Under the pieces are notes generated by a model. The model saw only the letters and a program-made list of their open reading frames with translations. It was not told the origin of the DNA and ran no database searches. From positions 62,001-126,000 of the forward strand of contig JAHBYU010000004.1 in the NCBI GenBank assembly GCA_019635775.1: a DNA stretch of 64,000 nucleotides, written 5' to 3'. Positions 27,665 to 36,336 of this stretch are shown here, piece after piece. This DNA is from Rhizobiaceae bacterium. Its GTDB lineage: Bacteria; Pseudomonadota; Alphaproteobacteria; Rhizobiales; Rhizobiaceae. The position numbers and the translations under genes are program-made. Each line of letters opens with the position of its first letter. Within the stretch, counting starts at the first letter, position 1.

Positions 27665-28492
27665 ATGGCGCAGAGCGTATCCGAGCTGATATCGGATCGA
27701 AACGAGCAGATGTCGGCAGGCGAGCGCCGCGCCGCGCAGGCGCTCGTCGCAAGCTACCCGCTTGCCGGGCTGAAGACTGTGGCTGAATTCAGCCAATCGG
27801 CTGGCGTGAGTTCGCCGACGATCCTGCGTTTCGTGGCCAGGCTGGGGTTTCACAACTATGCCGAGTTCCAGGCGGCACTCCAGGACGAACTGGCGGCACA
27901 GTTGCAGTCGCCGGCCTCGCGCGCTGGGTTGAAGCAGCCTGTCGGACGCGGTGCGCTGCCAGCGACGGCTGAAGCGGCGATCGACAATATCGCGGAGACG
28001 TTCCGGCACCTGTCGCAGCGCCAGATCGGCGATATCGTGGACCTTCTGGCGCAGCCGAAATCAGGCGTGTTTCTGGTCGGGGGCCGCTTCACCGACCCGA
28101 TCGCGAACTACATGGCTGCGCACCTTTCCATCATCCGTCCCAACGTCCTCCACCTTCCGGGGCAGGAAGGTAACTGGCGAGACAGGCTCATAGACATGGG
28201 CCGGCGCGACGTGCTGATCATCTTCGATATCAGGCGCTATCAGGACAATCTGCTGGGTTTCGCGGAAAAGGCGCACAGGCGCGGCGTCCATATTGTGCTG
28301 TTCACCGATCAATGGTTGTCACCTATAGCACGCTTCGCGCGTCACGTGGTCGCGGGGCGCACCGCTGTCCCTTCCCCGTGGGATTCATCCGCGGCGCTGT
28401 TTGTCGTCGCCGAAATGCTGATCGGCGAACTGACGGCCAGAACGGGGGACGAAAGCCAGCGCCGCATAAGCGAGATGGAACACCTGCGCTGA
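27665..28492 (+). CDS. RpiR/MurR-family transcriptional regulator
   Basis: A 275-residue regulator: N-terminal helix-turn-helix of RpiR type (residues ~6-80, with GLKTVAEFSQSAGVSSPTILRFVARLGFHNYAEFQAALQDEL) and a C-terminal SIS (sugar isomerase) domain from about residue 120 (VFLVGGRFTDPIANYMAAHL; DVLIIFDIRRYQDNLLGFAEKA; VHIVLFTDQWLS) that senses a phosphorylated or amine metabolite. The ATG at 27665 follows GGAGG. It is divergent from, and 172 bases from, the FGase-TRAP-ligase-dehydrogenase operon and probably controls it. Confidence 0.9.
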   Translation: MAQSVSELISDRNEQMSAGERRAAQALVASYPLAGLKTVAEFSQSAGVSSPTILRFVARLGFHNYAEFQAALQDELAAQLQSPASRAGLKQPVGRGALPATAEAAIDNIAETFRHLSQRQIGDIVDLLAQPKSGVFLVGGRFTDPIANYMAAHLSIIRPNVLHLPGQEGNWRDRLIDMGRRDVLIIFDIRRYQDNLLGFAEKAHRRGVHIVLFTDQWLSPIARFARHVVAGRTAVPSPWDSSAALFVVAEMLIGELTARTGDESQRRISEMEHLR

Positions 28493-28687
28493 ACAAGCTT
28501 TTGTGATCAAGGTCTTGGAAAAGCAGACACGCGCTCAACCTTACAGAGAATTAATGATAAATCGGGTGTGCCGCGACCGCGATATTGTCATAACTCGGCG
28601 TTAGGGACGCGCGGTGTCGGGTTGCTCGGCGTGCGACCCGACCGCAATAACAGCATGCGACGAGTTCGCGCGTGAACCGGAGACTCA

Positions 28688-29836
28688 ATGGCCGTCTGGA
28701 AACAGCTTCTTATCGCGTTGGTCCTGCTGGTGGTTGCCGCCGGGGCTTGGGCGAAGTTCTTTCCGGGTGCGCCAGAGGTTCTGGCACGATGGGGGATCGA
28801 CATCGGCGAGAGCCCCGAAGGACAGTCTGCCCAGAATGGTCGCAGGCAAAATGGGGGCGGACCGCCTGCAGCCGTTGTCACGGCCCAGGTAAGGCAGGCC
28901 GTGATCAATGATCGGCTATCCGCCATTGGCACCGGCCGGGCAAACAACTCCGTGACGGTGACGCCCTTTACGTCAGGCAGACTCAAGAGCATCGATGTGG
29001 CCTCGGGTTCCCGGGTCGAAGCGGGCACCGTACTTGCTCGACTGGACTCGGATGTCGAGGAGATAGCACTCGATCGAGCCCGGATTGCGCTGTCCGACGC
29101 AGAGGCCAAGCTCGAGCGGATGGTGTCGCTGCGCAAGTCGAATACCGCCACCCAGGTGCAGGTCACCGACGCTGAACTCGTGGTGGGCAATGCCCGATTG
29201 GCATTGCGCGACGCTCAGCTCAACCTGGACCGCCGCGCCATAACTGCGCCGATTGCGGGTATCGTGGGGATACTTCCGGTTGAGGCCGGCAATTACGTTT
29301 CGACAGATACAGTGGTGGCGACGATCGACGATCGCTCCAGCATCAAGATCGATTTCTACGTGCCTGAGCGCTTCGCCGCGAACATGGCGGTGGGCGGCGA
29401 CCTGACGGCTTCGCCTATCGCCAGGCCGGACCAGGTGTTCAATGGGCAGGTCAGCGCGGTCGACAATCGCGTCGACGACAAGAGCCGCACATTGCTGGTG
29501 CAGGCCGAAATCCCCAACGAGAAGGACAGTTTGCGCGCAGGCATGTCGTTTCGCGTCGAGGTCCGCTTTCCGGGCGAAGCCTTCCCTTCGGTCGATCCGC
29601 TTGCGATCCAGTGGGGCACAGACGGCGCGTTTGTCTGGGTCGTGCGCGACGGCAAGGCGAAGCGGCTGCCAGTGAGCGTCGTCCAGCGCAACACGGAAAG
29701 CGTGCTTGTGGCTGCCGAAGGCATAGCGCCCGGCGATGTCGTGGTGACCGAGGGTGTTCATGCGGTCCGCGAGGGCGCGGAAGTGCTGCTGGCAACCAAT
29801 GTACCCCCGACCGTTCCCGCAGGCAGCGGGTCGTAA
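28688..29836 (+). CDS. RND efflux periplasmic adaptor subunit (MexA/AcrA type)
   Basis: A 382-residue membrane-fusion protein. A single hydrophobic segment at residues ~5-24 anchors it; I see no lipobox. The HlyD-type lipoyl halves are visible as NSVTVTPFTSGRLKSIDVASGSRVEAGTVLARLDS and AITAPIAGIVGILPVEAGNYVS, separated by a coiled-coil hairpin (LDRARIALSDAEAKLERM...LRDAQLNLDRR). The beta-barrel and membrane-proximal domains follow. It ends one base before the pump gene region, with the pump start 2 bases downstream. No outer-membrane channel gene is adjacent, so a shared TolC-type protein must serve the pump. Confidence 0.92.
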   Translation: MAVWKQLLIALVLLVVAAGAWAKFFPGAPEVLARWGIDIGESPEGQSAQNGRRQNGGGPPAAVVTAQVRQAVINDRLSAIGTGRANNSVTVTPFTSGRLKSIDVASGSRVEAGTVLARLDSDVEEIALDRARIALSDAEAKLERMVSLRKSNTATQVQVTDAELVVGNARLALRDAQLNLDRRAITAPIAGIVGILPVEAGNYVSTDTVVATIDDRSSIKIDFYVPERFAANMAVGGDLTASPIARPDQVFNGQVSAVDNRVDDKSRTLLVQAEIPNEKDSLRAGMSFRVEVRFPGEAFPSVDPLAIQWGTDGAFVWVVRDGKAKRLPVSVVQRNTESVLVAAEGIAPGDVVVTEGVHAVREGAEVLLATNVPPTVPAGSGS

Positions 29837-29838
29837 CG

Positions 29839-32800
29839 ATGGCCGAGGCAAGAAGCGCCCATCCGGAAAACGGCATGACGGCGCTGTTCGTGCGCCGGCC
29901 CATCCTTGCCTTCGTGCTGAACACGCTGATCGCCGTGGCGGGGATTGCTGCCTTCTTTGGCGTCGAAGTGCGCGAGCTGCCGGATGTGGACCGGCCAGTC
30001 ATCACCATCAACGCCGACTATCGCGGCGCGGCGGCCGAAACCATCGACCGTGAGTTGACGGCCGTGCTCGAAGGCGCGGTGTCACGCGTATCGGGCGTGA
30101 AGTCTATCTCGTCCAGTTCGTCCTACGGGCGAAGCCGCGTTACCGTCGAGTTCAACGACGACGTCGACCTTGATGTCGCCGCGTCCGACATGCGCGACGC
30201 AGTCGGTCGTGTCGCCAACCAGTTGCCGGACGACGCCGACCCGCCGCGTATCGTCAAGGCGGACGCAAACGCTGACGCGGTGATGCGCCTGGCCGTGACG
30301 TCTGACCAGATGTCGGTCGAAGACATGACGATCCTGATCGAGGACCAGATCGTCGACACGCTTTCGGCTGTTCCCGGCGTCGCCGACGTTCAGGTCTACG
30401 GCGATCGCGAGAAGATCTTCCGAATCGATATCGACCAGGCCAAGCTCGCCAGCCTGGGGCTCACCATCGCCGACATACGCAATGCGCTCTCATCGATAGC
30501 GCTGGACACGCCGGCGGGCGCGCTCACAACCGCAGACCAGAACATCATCGTGCGCGCGACGGCGGACGTGACGACGCCAGAAGCTTTCGAAAGCCTGATG
30601 ATAGGTCAGCAAAATCGGCTCGGCGATGTTGCGACGGTGACGCTGGGTCCGGACCTTGCGCAATCGGCCCTGCGCTCCGACGGCAAAACCGGCATCGGCA
30701 TGGGCATCATAAGGCAGGCCGAGTCCAATACGCTCGACATATCCGATGGCGTGACGTCAGCGGTTGCCGAGATCCAGAAGTCGCTGCCGGAAGGCATGAC
30801 GATTGCCGTCAACAGCGATGACGCGGTTTTCGTACGGGGTGCCGTCCATGAGGTCGAGATCGCACTCATAATAGCGGCGACCATCGTCCTGCTCGTCATC
30901 TACCTTTTCCTGCTCGATTGGCGTGCGACGCTGATCCCGGGTCTGGCGCTGCCGGTTGCACTGATTGGTACGATCGCCGCGATCTACCTGGTCGGTTTCT
31001 CGATCAACATCCTCACGCTGCTTGCGCTGGTGCTGGCGACCGGGCTTGTCGTCGACGACGCCATCGTGGTGCTGGAAAACATCGTGCGCCGCCGCAACGA
31101 GGGTATGGGGCCACGCGCCGCCGCGGTTCTCGGGGCGCAGGAGGTGTTCTTCGCCGTTGTCGCAACAACTGCGACGCTCGTGGCCGTGTTCGTTCCGCTG
31201 TCGTTCCTGCCGGGCCAGACCGGCGGACTCTTCCGGGAGTTCGGCTTCGTGCTGGCGATATCGGTCATCCTTTCGTGCGTCGTGGCGTTGTCGCTCTGCC
31301 CCATGCTGGCGTCGCGCATGCTGACGGCGCACGAGCATCAGCATCACGGTGTTATCGGACGCGTCGGCGGCGCGCTGGCGGGTATCTATCGCCGCTGCCT
31401 GCGCGCCTGCCTGAACGCGCCGCTGATCGTGGTGCTGGTTTCACTGCTGTTCGCGGGTGCCGCCTACGTAGCTTTCGGGATGATCCGGCAGGAATTGACG
31501 CCACCCGAAGACCGCTCGCGCGTGATGTTGCGCATCAGCGCACCACAGGGTGTCAGCCTGGACTACACGGTGCAGCAGGTCAAACGCATCGAACAGCTGA
31601 TCCAGCCTCTGCGCGATTCCGGCGAGGTTCTCTCGACCTTTGCCAATATCGGATTCGGTGGCTCGGTCAACAGCGCCTTCATGGTTCTGCCGCTCGCCCC
31701 CTGGGAAGAACGGCAACGCTCGCAACAGGAAATCATGGAGCAGGTGCGCAATCTCGTTGCCGAAGTGCCTGGCGTGCGCGTGTTTCCCGTTCAGCCGAAC
31801 AGCCTTGGCATCCGCGGTGCCGGCAGCGGCCTGCAATTCGCCGTCATCGGCTCTAGCAGCTACGCCGAACTTGGCGCATCGGCCAACGCTATTATCGCCA
31901 AGATGGAACAGGATCCGCGTTTCCAGCAACCGCGCCTCACGACCGATCCGACCCAGCCGCAGCTGTCGGTATCTATCAACCGCGAGCGCGCCTCCGACCT
32001 TGGCATCGACATCACGGGACTGTCGAACGCGATCCAGGCGATGCTTGACGGCAACGAGATTGACGAAGTCTTCATCAACGACCGCGCCTACGCGGTGAAG
32101 CTCGTTTCGACCACCAATCCGATCAACGACCCGACGGATATGGAGAACATATTCCTGCGGACGGAGGATGGCCGCTTCGTTCCTCTGGCGTCAATTGCGA
32201 CACTGACGGAACGCGCCGTCCCGCCTTCCCTCGGGCGCGAGCAGCAGCTTCGCTCCGTTGCGCTGACCACCAACCTGCGGCCTGATTTCGCGCTCGGGGA
32301 CGCATACCGGGAGGTGGTTCAACTCTCGGAGCCGGAGTTGCCTTCAGGCAGCCGCATTCTGCCTCTGGCCGAAGCGGCGACGCTGGGCGAGACCAACAGC
32401 GGCATCATGCTCGTCTTCGCCTTCGCGCTGGTTATCATCCTGCTGGTTCTGGCGGCGCAGTTCGAAAGTTTCGTCAGCGCGGTGATCATCATGGCCACTG
32501 TGCCGCTCGGTCTCGCCTGCGCTGTCTTCGCGCTGCTTCTGACGGGAACGAGCCTCAATGCCTACAGCCAGATAGGCCTCGTCCTGATGGTCGGCATCAT
32601 GGCCAAGAACGGCATTCTGATCGTCGAGTTCGCAAACCAGCTTCGTGATCGGGGACTGGGCGTCCGGGAGGCGATCGAGGAGGCGGCCAATATCCGCCTG
32701 CGCCCGGTCGTCATGACCATGATCTGCACGGTTCTCGGCGGACTTCCGCTGGTGCTGGCAACAGGCGCCGGCGCCGAGGCACGCGCCGCGCTTGGCTGGG

Positions 32801-32964
32801 TGATTGTCGGTGGATTGGGAATGGCGACGGTCTCGACGCTGTTTTTGACGCCGGTGGCCTACCTGCTGCTTGGGCGCTTTGTGACGCCCAAGGTGCATGA
32901 GGAAGCTCGACTGAAGCGCGAACTCGAGGAAGCCGCCTATACCGGCGTCGAACCCGCGGAATAG
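29839..32964 (+). CDS. RND multidrug efflux permease (AcrB/MexF-like)
   Basis: A 1041-residue inner-membrane proton antiporter. I start it at ATG 29839; the frame is open further upstream inside the adaptor gene but has no homology. The first helix is at residues ~21-40 and two periplasmic porter loops follow. The proton-relay helix 4 shows LALVLATGLVVDDAIVVLEN with the paired Asp residues (about 398-417), and a later helix 10-11 region contains GIMAKNGILIVEFANQLRDRG. It is closely packed behind its adaptor. Probably exports hydrophobic drugs, detergents or metabolites; the substrate range cannot be read. Confidence 0.95.
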   Translation: MAEARSAHPENGMTALFVRRPILAFVLNTLIAVAGIAAFFGVEVRELPDVDRPVITINADYRGAAAETIDRELTAVLEGAVSRVSGVKSISSSSSYGRSRVTVEFNDDVDLDVAASDMRDAVGRVANQLPDDADPPRIVKADANADAVMRLAVTSDQMSVEDMTILIEDQIVDTLSAVPGVADVQVYGDREKIFRIDIDQAKLASLGLTIADIRNALSSIALDTPAGALTTADQNIIVRATADVTTPEAFESLMIGQQNRLGDVATVTLGPDLAQSALRSDGKTGIGMGIIRQAESNTLDISDGVTSAVAEIQKSLPEGMTIAVNSDDAVFVRGAVHEVEIALIIAATIVLLVIYLFLLDWRATLIPGLALPVALIGTIAAIYLVGFSINILTLLALVLATGLVVDDAIVVLENIVRRRNEGMGPRAAAVLGAQEVFFAVVATTATLVAVFVPLSFLPGQTGGLFREFGFVLAISVILSCVVALSLCPMLASRMLTAHEHQHHGVIGRVGGALAGIYRRCLRACLNAPLIVVLVSLLFAGAAYVAFGMIRQELTPPEDRSRVMLRISAPQGVSLDYTVQQVKRIEQLIQPLRDSGEVLSTFANIGFGGSVNSAFMVLPLAPWEERQRSQQEIMEQVRNLVAEVPGVRVFPVQPNSLGIRGAGSGLQFAVIGSSSYAELGASANAIIAKMEQDPRFQQPRLTTDPTQPQLSVSINRERASDLGIDITGLSNAIQAMLDGNEIDEVFINDRAYAVKLVSTTNPINDPTDMENIFLRTEDGRFVPLASIATLTERAVPPSLGREQQLRSVALTTNLRPDFALGDAYREVVQLSEPELPSGSRILPLAEAATLGETNSGIMLVFAFALVIILLVLAAQFESFVSAVIIMATVPLGLACAVFALLLTGTSLNAYSQIGLVLMVGIMAKNGILIVEFANQLRDRGLGVREAIEEAANIRLRPVVMTMICTVLGGLPLVLATGAGAEARAALGWVIVGGLGMATVSTLFLTPVAYLLLGRFVTPKVHEEARLKRELEEAAYTGVEPAE

Positions 32965-32973
32965 CTCAATGGG

Positions 32974-33276
32974 TCAGTGGGCGACGCGGGAAGCGGCCTG
33001 ACCGGCCACGCTTTTTGCGTGTGCACGCGCAGGCGTCGTTGCTTTCAGGATACCGGTTATACGCGCAAATCCTGCAAGCGACCTTCGGGCTTCCTCCACT
33101 GTGAGATAGCCCTGCCGCGCTGCGGTACAGGCATTGTAGGCAGCCTGGTAAACCGGTCCGCGCCGGTCGGCTGGCCACTCCCGCAGGAAATGGAGCGCCT
33201 GCTCGATATCCTCGATATCGGCGAAATCCTGACGACCACTCACACATACCGGCTCGATAAAACGCATTTTGGGCAT
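32974..33276 (-). CDS. DUF982 domain protein
   Basis: A 100-residue soluble protein with the DUF982 pattern: a short N-terminal strand, then DIEDIEQALHFLREWPADRRGPVYQAAYNACTAARQGYLTVEEARRSLAGFAR. This family of about 80-110-residue proteins is common in rhizobia, often in many copies, and has no established function. The ATG at 33276 lies 4 bases after GGAGGA; a GTG at 33288 would overlap the ribosome site. The gene converges with the RND pump gene, 9 bases apart. Confidence 0.85.
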   Translation of the reverse strand: MPKMRFIEPVCVSGRQDFADIEDIEQALHFLREWPADRRGPVYQAAYNACTAARQGYLTVEEARRSLAGFARITGILKATTPARAHAKSVAGQAASRVAH

Positions 33277-33496
33277 GGTTTCCTCCACGAGGTTCGTTCA
33301 AGGGCGCACAGGATGCATAACCAATTAGAACGCTTGTCTTGCTGATATGTTCCGCAAGGTCATCGATTTCAATGACGACAACCAATATGACGCAGCTTCG
33401 CGGCTTTTTTCAGCCGTGGGTGGCACAGCTATTCAAGGCTGACATTTGTGCCCGTCCGAGTCAGAATGCACGCAAAACATGGAGAATGGACCAGCA

Positions 33497-34954
33497 ATGT
33501 CGACTGTCATCAAGGGCGGCACCATCGTCGCCGCCGACCGCAGCTACGAGGCGGATATCCTGATCGAAGGAGAAACCATCAGCGTCATCGGCAAGGATCT
33601 GAAGGGCGACAAGGTGGTGGATGCGGAGGGCGCCTACATCATGCCGGGCGGCATCGACCCCCACACGCATCTCGAAATGCCGTTCATGGGAACGACTGCC
33701 GCGGAAACATGGGAAAGCGGAACGTTCGCCGCGCTTTCGGGCGGTACGACGATGAATGTGGACTTCGTCATTCCGGGGCCTGACGGCATGCTTGCGGCGA
33801 TGGCCGAATGGGAAGGCCGCGCGACGAGGCAGGCTTCGTCCGACTATTCCTACCACATGTGCGTCACGGGCTGGTCGGAGCAGATCTTCAACGAGATGCC
33901 CAAGGTGGTGGAACGGGGCATCAACACGTTCAAGCACTTCATGGCCTACAAGGGCGCGCTGATGGTGAACGACGACGAGATGTTCGCCTCGTTCCAGCGC
34001 TGCGCCAGCCTCGGCGCGCTGCCGCTGGTGCATGCCGAGAACGGCGACGTGGTTGCGGCGCTGCAGCAGAAATATATCGACGCCGGCATTCCGGGGCCGG
34101 AGGCGCATGCCTATTCGCGTCCGCCGGAGGTGGAAGGGGAGGCGACCAACCGCGCCATCATGATCGCCGATGCGGCAGGCGTGCCGGTCTATATCGTCCA
34201 CGTCTCTTGCGAGCAGAGCCATGAGGCAATCCGCCGTGCCCGGCAGAAGGGCATGCGCGTCTATGGCGAGCCGCTGATCCAGCATCTGACGCTGGACGAA
34301 AGCGAGTACCAGAATACGGACTGGATGCATGCGGCGCGGCGCGTGATGAGCCCGCCTTTCCGGGACAGGAAGCATCAGGAAAGCTTGTGGGCCGGCTTGG
34401 CGAGCGGCTCGCTGCAGGTGGTGGCGACCGACCATGCCGCGTTCACCAGCGAGCAGAAGACGATGGGCCTTTCCGACTTCCGCAAGATACCGAACGGTAC
34501 AGGCGGACTGGAAGACCGCATGCCGGTGCTCTGGACGCGCGGCGTCGAGACGGGACGGCTAACGCCCAACGAGTTCGTCGCAGTGACCTCGACCAACATC
34601 GCGCAAATCCTCAACATCTATCCGCAGAAGGGCGCGATCCTGCCGGGTTCGGACGCAGATCTCGTCGTGTGGGACCCGACGCTGTCGAAGACGATCTCGG
34701 CTGGAACGCAGAAGTCGATCATCGACTACAACGTCTTCGAGGGCTTCAAGGTGAACGGCCTGCCACGCTACACGCTCTCGCGAGGCGAAGTTGTCTGGCA
34801 GCACGGCCAGAACTCGCAGCCGCGGCCCGGCCGGGGAAAGTTCGTCAAGCGTCAGCCATTCGCCGCAGCCAGCAAGGCGCTCTCGACCTGGAAGGAGCTG
34901 ACCGCGCCGCGCGCCGTCACCCGCTCGGCCGAGCACATGCCCATCGGGGTCTGA
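33497..34954 (+). CDS. hydA: Dihydropyrimidinase / D-hydantoinase
   Basis: A 485-residue amidohydrolase-superfamily enzyme opening the ring of dihydrouracil or hydantoins. The metal ligands and carbamylated Lys are all visible: HTHLE in GGIDPHTHLEMPF (about residues 60-62), FMAYKGALM around residue 151, VHAENGD, VHVSCEQSHEA and ATDHAAF (about residue 318). Length is standard. Start at ATG 33497. The reductive pyrimidine pathway would need a dihydropyrimidine dehydrogenase and a beta-ureidopropionase, and none is adjacent, so a substrate among hydantoin-like compounds is equally possible. A strong terminator follows. Confidence 0.93.
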   Translation: MSTVIKGGTIVAADRSYEADILIEGETISVIGKDLKGDKVVDAEGAYIMPGGIDPHTHLEMPFMGTTAAETWESGTFAALSGGTTMNVDFVIPGPDGMLAAMAEWEGRATRQASSDYSYHMCVTGWSEQIFNEMPKVVERGINTFKHFMAYKGALMVNDDEMFASFQRCASLGALPLVHAENGDVVAALQQKYIDAGIPGPEAHAYSRPPEVEGEATNRAIMIADAAGVPVYIVHVSCEQSHEAIRRARQKGMRVYGEPLIQHLTLDESEYQNTDWMHAARRVMSPPFRDRKHQESLWAGLASGSLQVVATDHAAFTSEQKTMGLSDFRKIPNGTGGLEDRMPVLWTRGVETGRLTPNEFVAVTSTNIAQILNIYPQKGAILPGSDADLVVWDPTLSKTISAGTQKSIIDYNVFEGFKVNGLPRYTLSRGEVVWQHGQNSQPRPGRGKFVKRQPFAAASKALSTWKELTAPRAVTRSAEHMPIGV

Positions 34955-34981
34955 CCGACCCTGAATCCTGCCCGGGAAAGA

Positions 34982-35015
34982 AAGGGCGGAACCTCGGCGG
35001 TTCCGCCCTTCCTTT
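34982..35015 (+). terminator. Rho-independent terminator after hydA
   Basis: A perfect 12-base stem, AAGGGCGGAACC (34982-34993) and GGTTCCGCCCTT (34999-35010), with a TCGGC loop, followed by CCTTT. It lies 27 bases after the hydantoinase stop and 27 bases before the convergent cydX gene ends, so it may serve both strands. Confidence 0.85.
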
Positions 35016-35041
35016 GTGCATGTCCGGATCGCCTTCCGGGT

Positions 35042-35155
35042 CTAATCCGGCTCGTGCTTGTTGATCCGGTCGTTCCGCATTTCGTACCACATGGCGTTGA
35101 GGATGGCGAAGGAACAGGCCAGCCCGACGCCGAGGATCCAGGAGAAATACCACAT
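35042..35155 (-). CDS. cydX: Cytochrome bd oxidase small subunit CydX
   Basis: A 37-residue single-helix membrane protein beginning MWYFSWILGVGLACSFAILNAMWYE and ending in a charged tail. This is the typical CydX/YbgT sequence, with Trp-Tyr-Phe-x-Trp at the start, a Gly/Ala-rich helix and an MWYE junction. CydX binds CydAB and is needed for stable haem b595/d in E. coli. It starts 15 bases after the cydB stop, so it is in the cydABX operon. AGGAG lies about 11 bases before its ATG. Being only 114 bases long, it is easily missed. Confidence 0.9.
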   Translation of the reverse strand: MWYFSWILGVGLACSFAILNAMWYEMRNDRINKHEPD

Positions 35156-35170
35156 TGTCTGCTTTGCTCC

Positions 35171-36316
35171 TCAGTAGGCGTTCGGGTTGCGATCGATCGT
35201 TTCGGCCGTCACCGTGCCGCGCATGATGCGGTAGACCCACGCCGTATATGCCAGGATGATCGGCAGGAAGAACACCGTCGCCAACAGCATGATGAACAGG
35301 GTCAGGTGGCTCGAAGACGCGTCCCAGACCGTCAGGCTGACATCGGGCGTTACCGAAGACGGCAGAAGGAATGGGAAGAGCGACAGGCCCGCAGTCGAGA
35401 TAATGCCGAAGATGCCGGCGCTGGTTGCGAGAAATGCGGTCATGTAGCGATTCATGCCAAGCGCAAGCCAGGCGGCGAGCATGCCGCCCAGCCCCAGCAC
35501 CGGCGCGATCATCATCCAGGGATGGGCCGAGTAGTTGGCGAGCCAGGCGCCGGGTTCGGTGATTACGGTCTTGGCGAGCGGATTTGAAGGGGCCAGTGTG
35601 TCGATCGTGCTGGTGATCAGATAGCCCTCCAGCCCAAACGTGACCCACAGTCCTGCCCAGCCAAACAGCGCGAAAGCGGCCAGGGCGGCAAGCCTGCCAT
35701 AGGCGCGACCGCGTTCCTGAACCGCGCCTTGCGTGCGCAGCGCAATGAGTGCGCCGCCATGCGCGACGAGCATGCTCAGGCTTACGAGGCCGGAAAGCAG
35801 CGCGAATGGCGAAAGCAGGCCGAAGAAGTTGCCGTCATAGAAGGGGCGCAGAGTCTCGTCGAGCCGGAAGGGAACGCCGAGCAGCACGTTCCCGACAGCC
35901 ACACCGAAGATCAGCGCCGGCACGAACCCGCCGATGAACAGGCCCCAGTCCCAAAGGGCGTGCCATCGAGGATCCTGTACCTTGCCGCGAAACTTGAAGC
36001 CGACCGGCCTGAGGATCAGGGCCAGCAGGATCGCGATCATGGCAATGTAGAAGCCCGAGAAGGACGCCGCGTAGAGCGCCGGCCACGCCGCGAAGATCGC
36101 GCCGCCGCCGAGGATCAGCCAGACCTGGTTTCCTTCCCAGGTTGGGCCGATGAGGTTGATCAGGACACGGCGTTCCTCTTCCGTCCTTGCCGCGAAGGGC
36201 AGAAGCGCGCCAATGCCGAGGTCGAAGCCGTCCATGATGGCAAAGCCGATCAGCAGCACGCCGAGCAGCAACCACCAGATCAGGCGCATGATTTCATAAT
36301 CGAAGGGGATGGTCAT
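35171..36316 (-). CDS. cydB: Cytochrome bd ubiquinol oxidase subunit II
   Basis: A 381-residue membrane protein with about eight helices, beginning MTIPFDYEIMRLIWWLLLGVLLIGFAIMDGFDLGIGALLPF, the CydB N-terminus. Characteristic blocks are INLIGPTWEGNQVWLILGGGAIFAAWP and GFKFRGKVQDPRWHALWDWGLF. The start at 36316 is the ATG whose frame continues correctly; the region further upstream in the same frame is not homologous. CydB pairs with CydA in the inner membrane to reduce oxygen to water with quinol, without proton pumping. Confidence 0.95.
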   Translation of the reverse strand: MTIPFDYEIMRLIWWLLLGVLLIGFAIMDGFDLGIGALLPFAARTEEERRVLINLIGPTWEGNQVWLILGGGAIFAAWPALYAASFSGFYIAMIAILLALILRPVGFKFRGKVQDPRWHALWDWGLFIGGFVPALIFGVAVGNVLLGVPFRLDETLRPFYDGNFFGLLSPFALLSGLVSLSMLVAHGGALIALRTQGAVQERGRAYGRLAALAAFALFGWAGLWVTFGLEGYLITSTIDTLAPSNPLAKTVITEPGAWLANYSAHPWMMIAPVLGLGGMLAAWLALGMNRYMTAFLATSAGIFGIISTAGLSLFPFLLPSSVTPDVSLTVWDASSSHLTLFIMLLATVFFLPIILAYTAWVYRIMRGTVTAETIDRNPNAY

Positions 36317-36336
36317 GGTTCTAACCTGTTCCAGTG

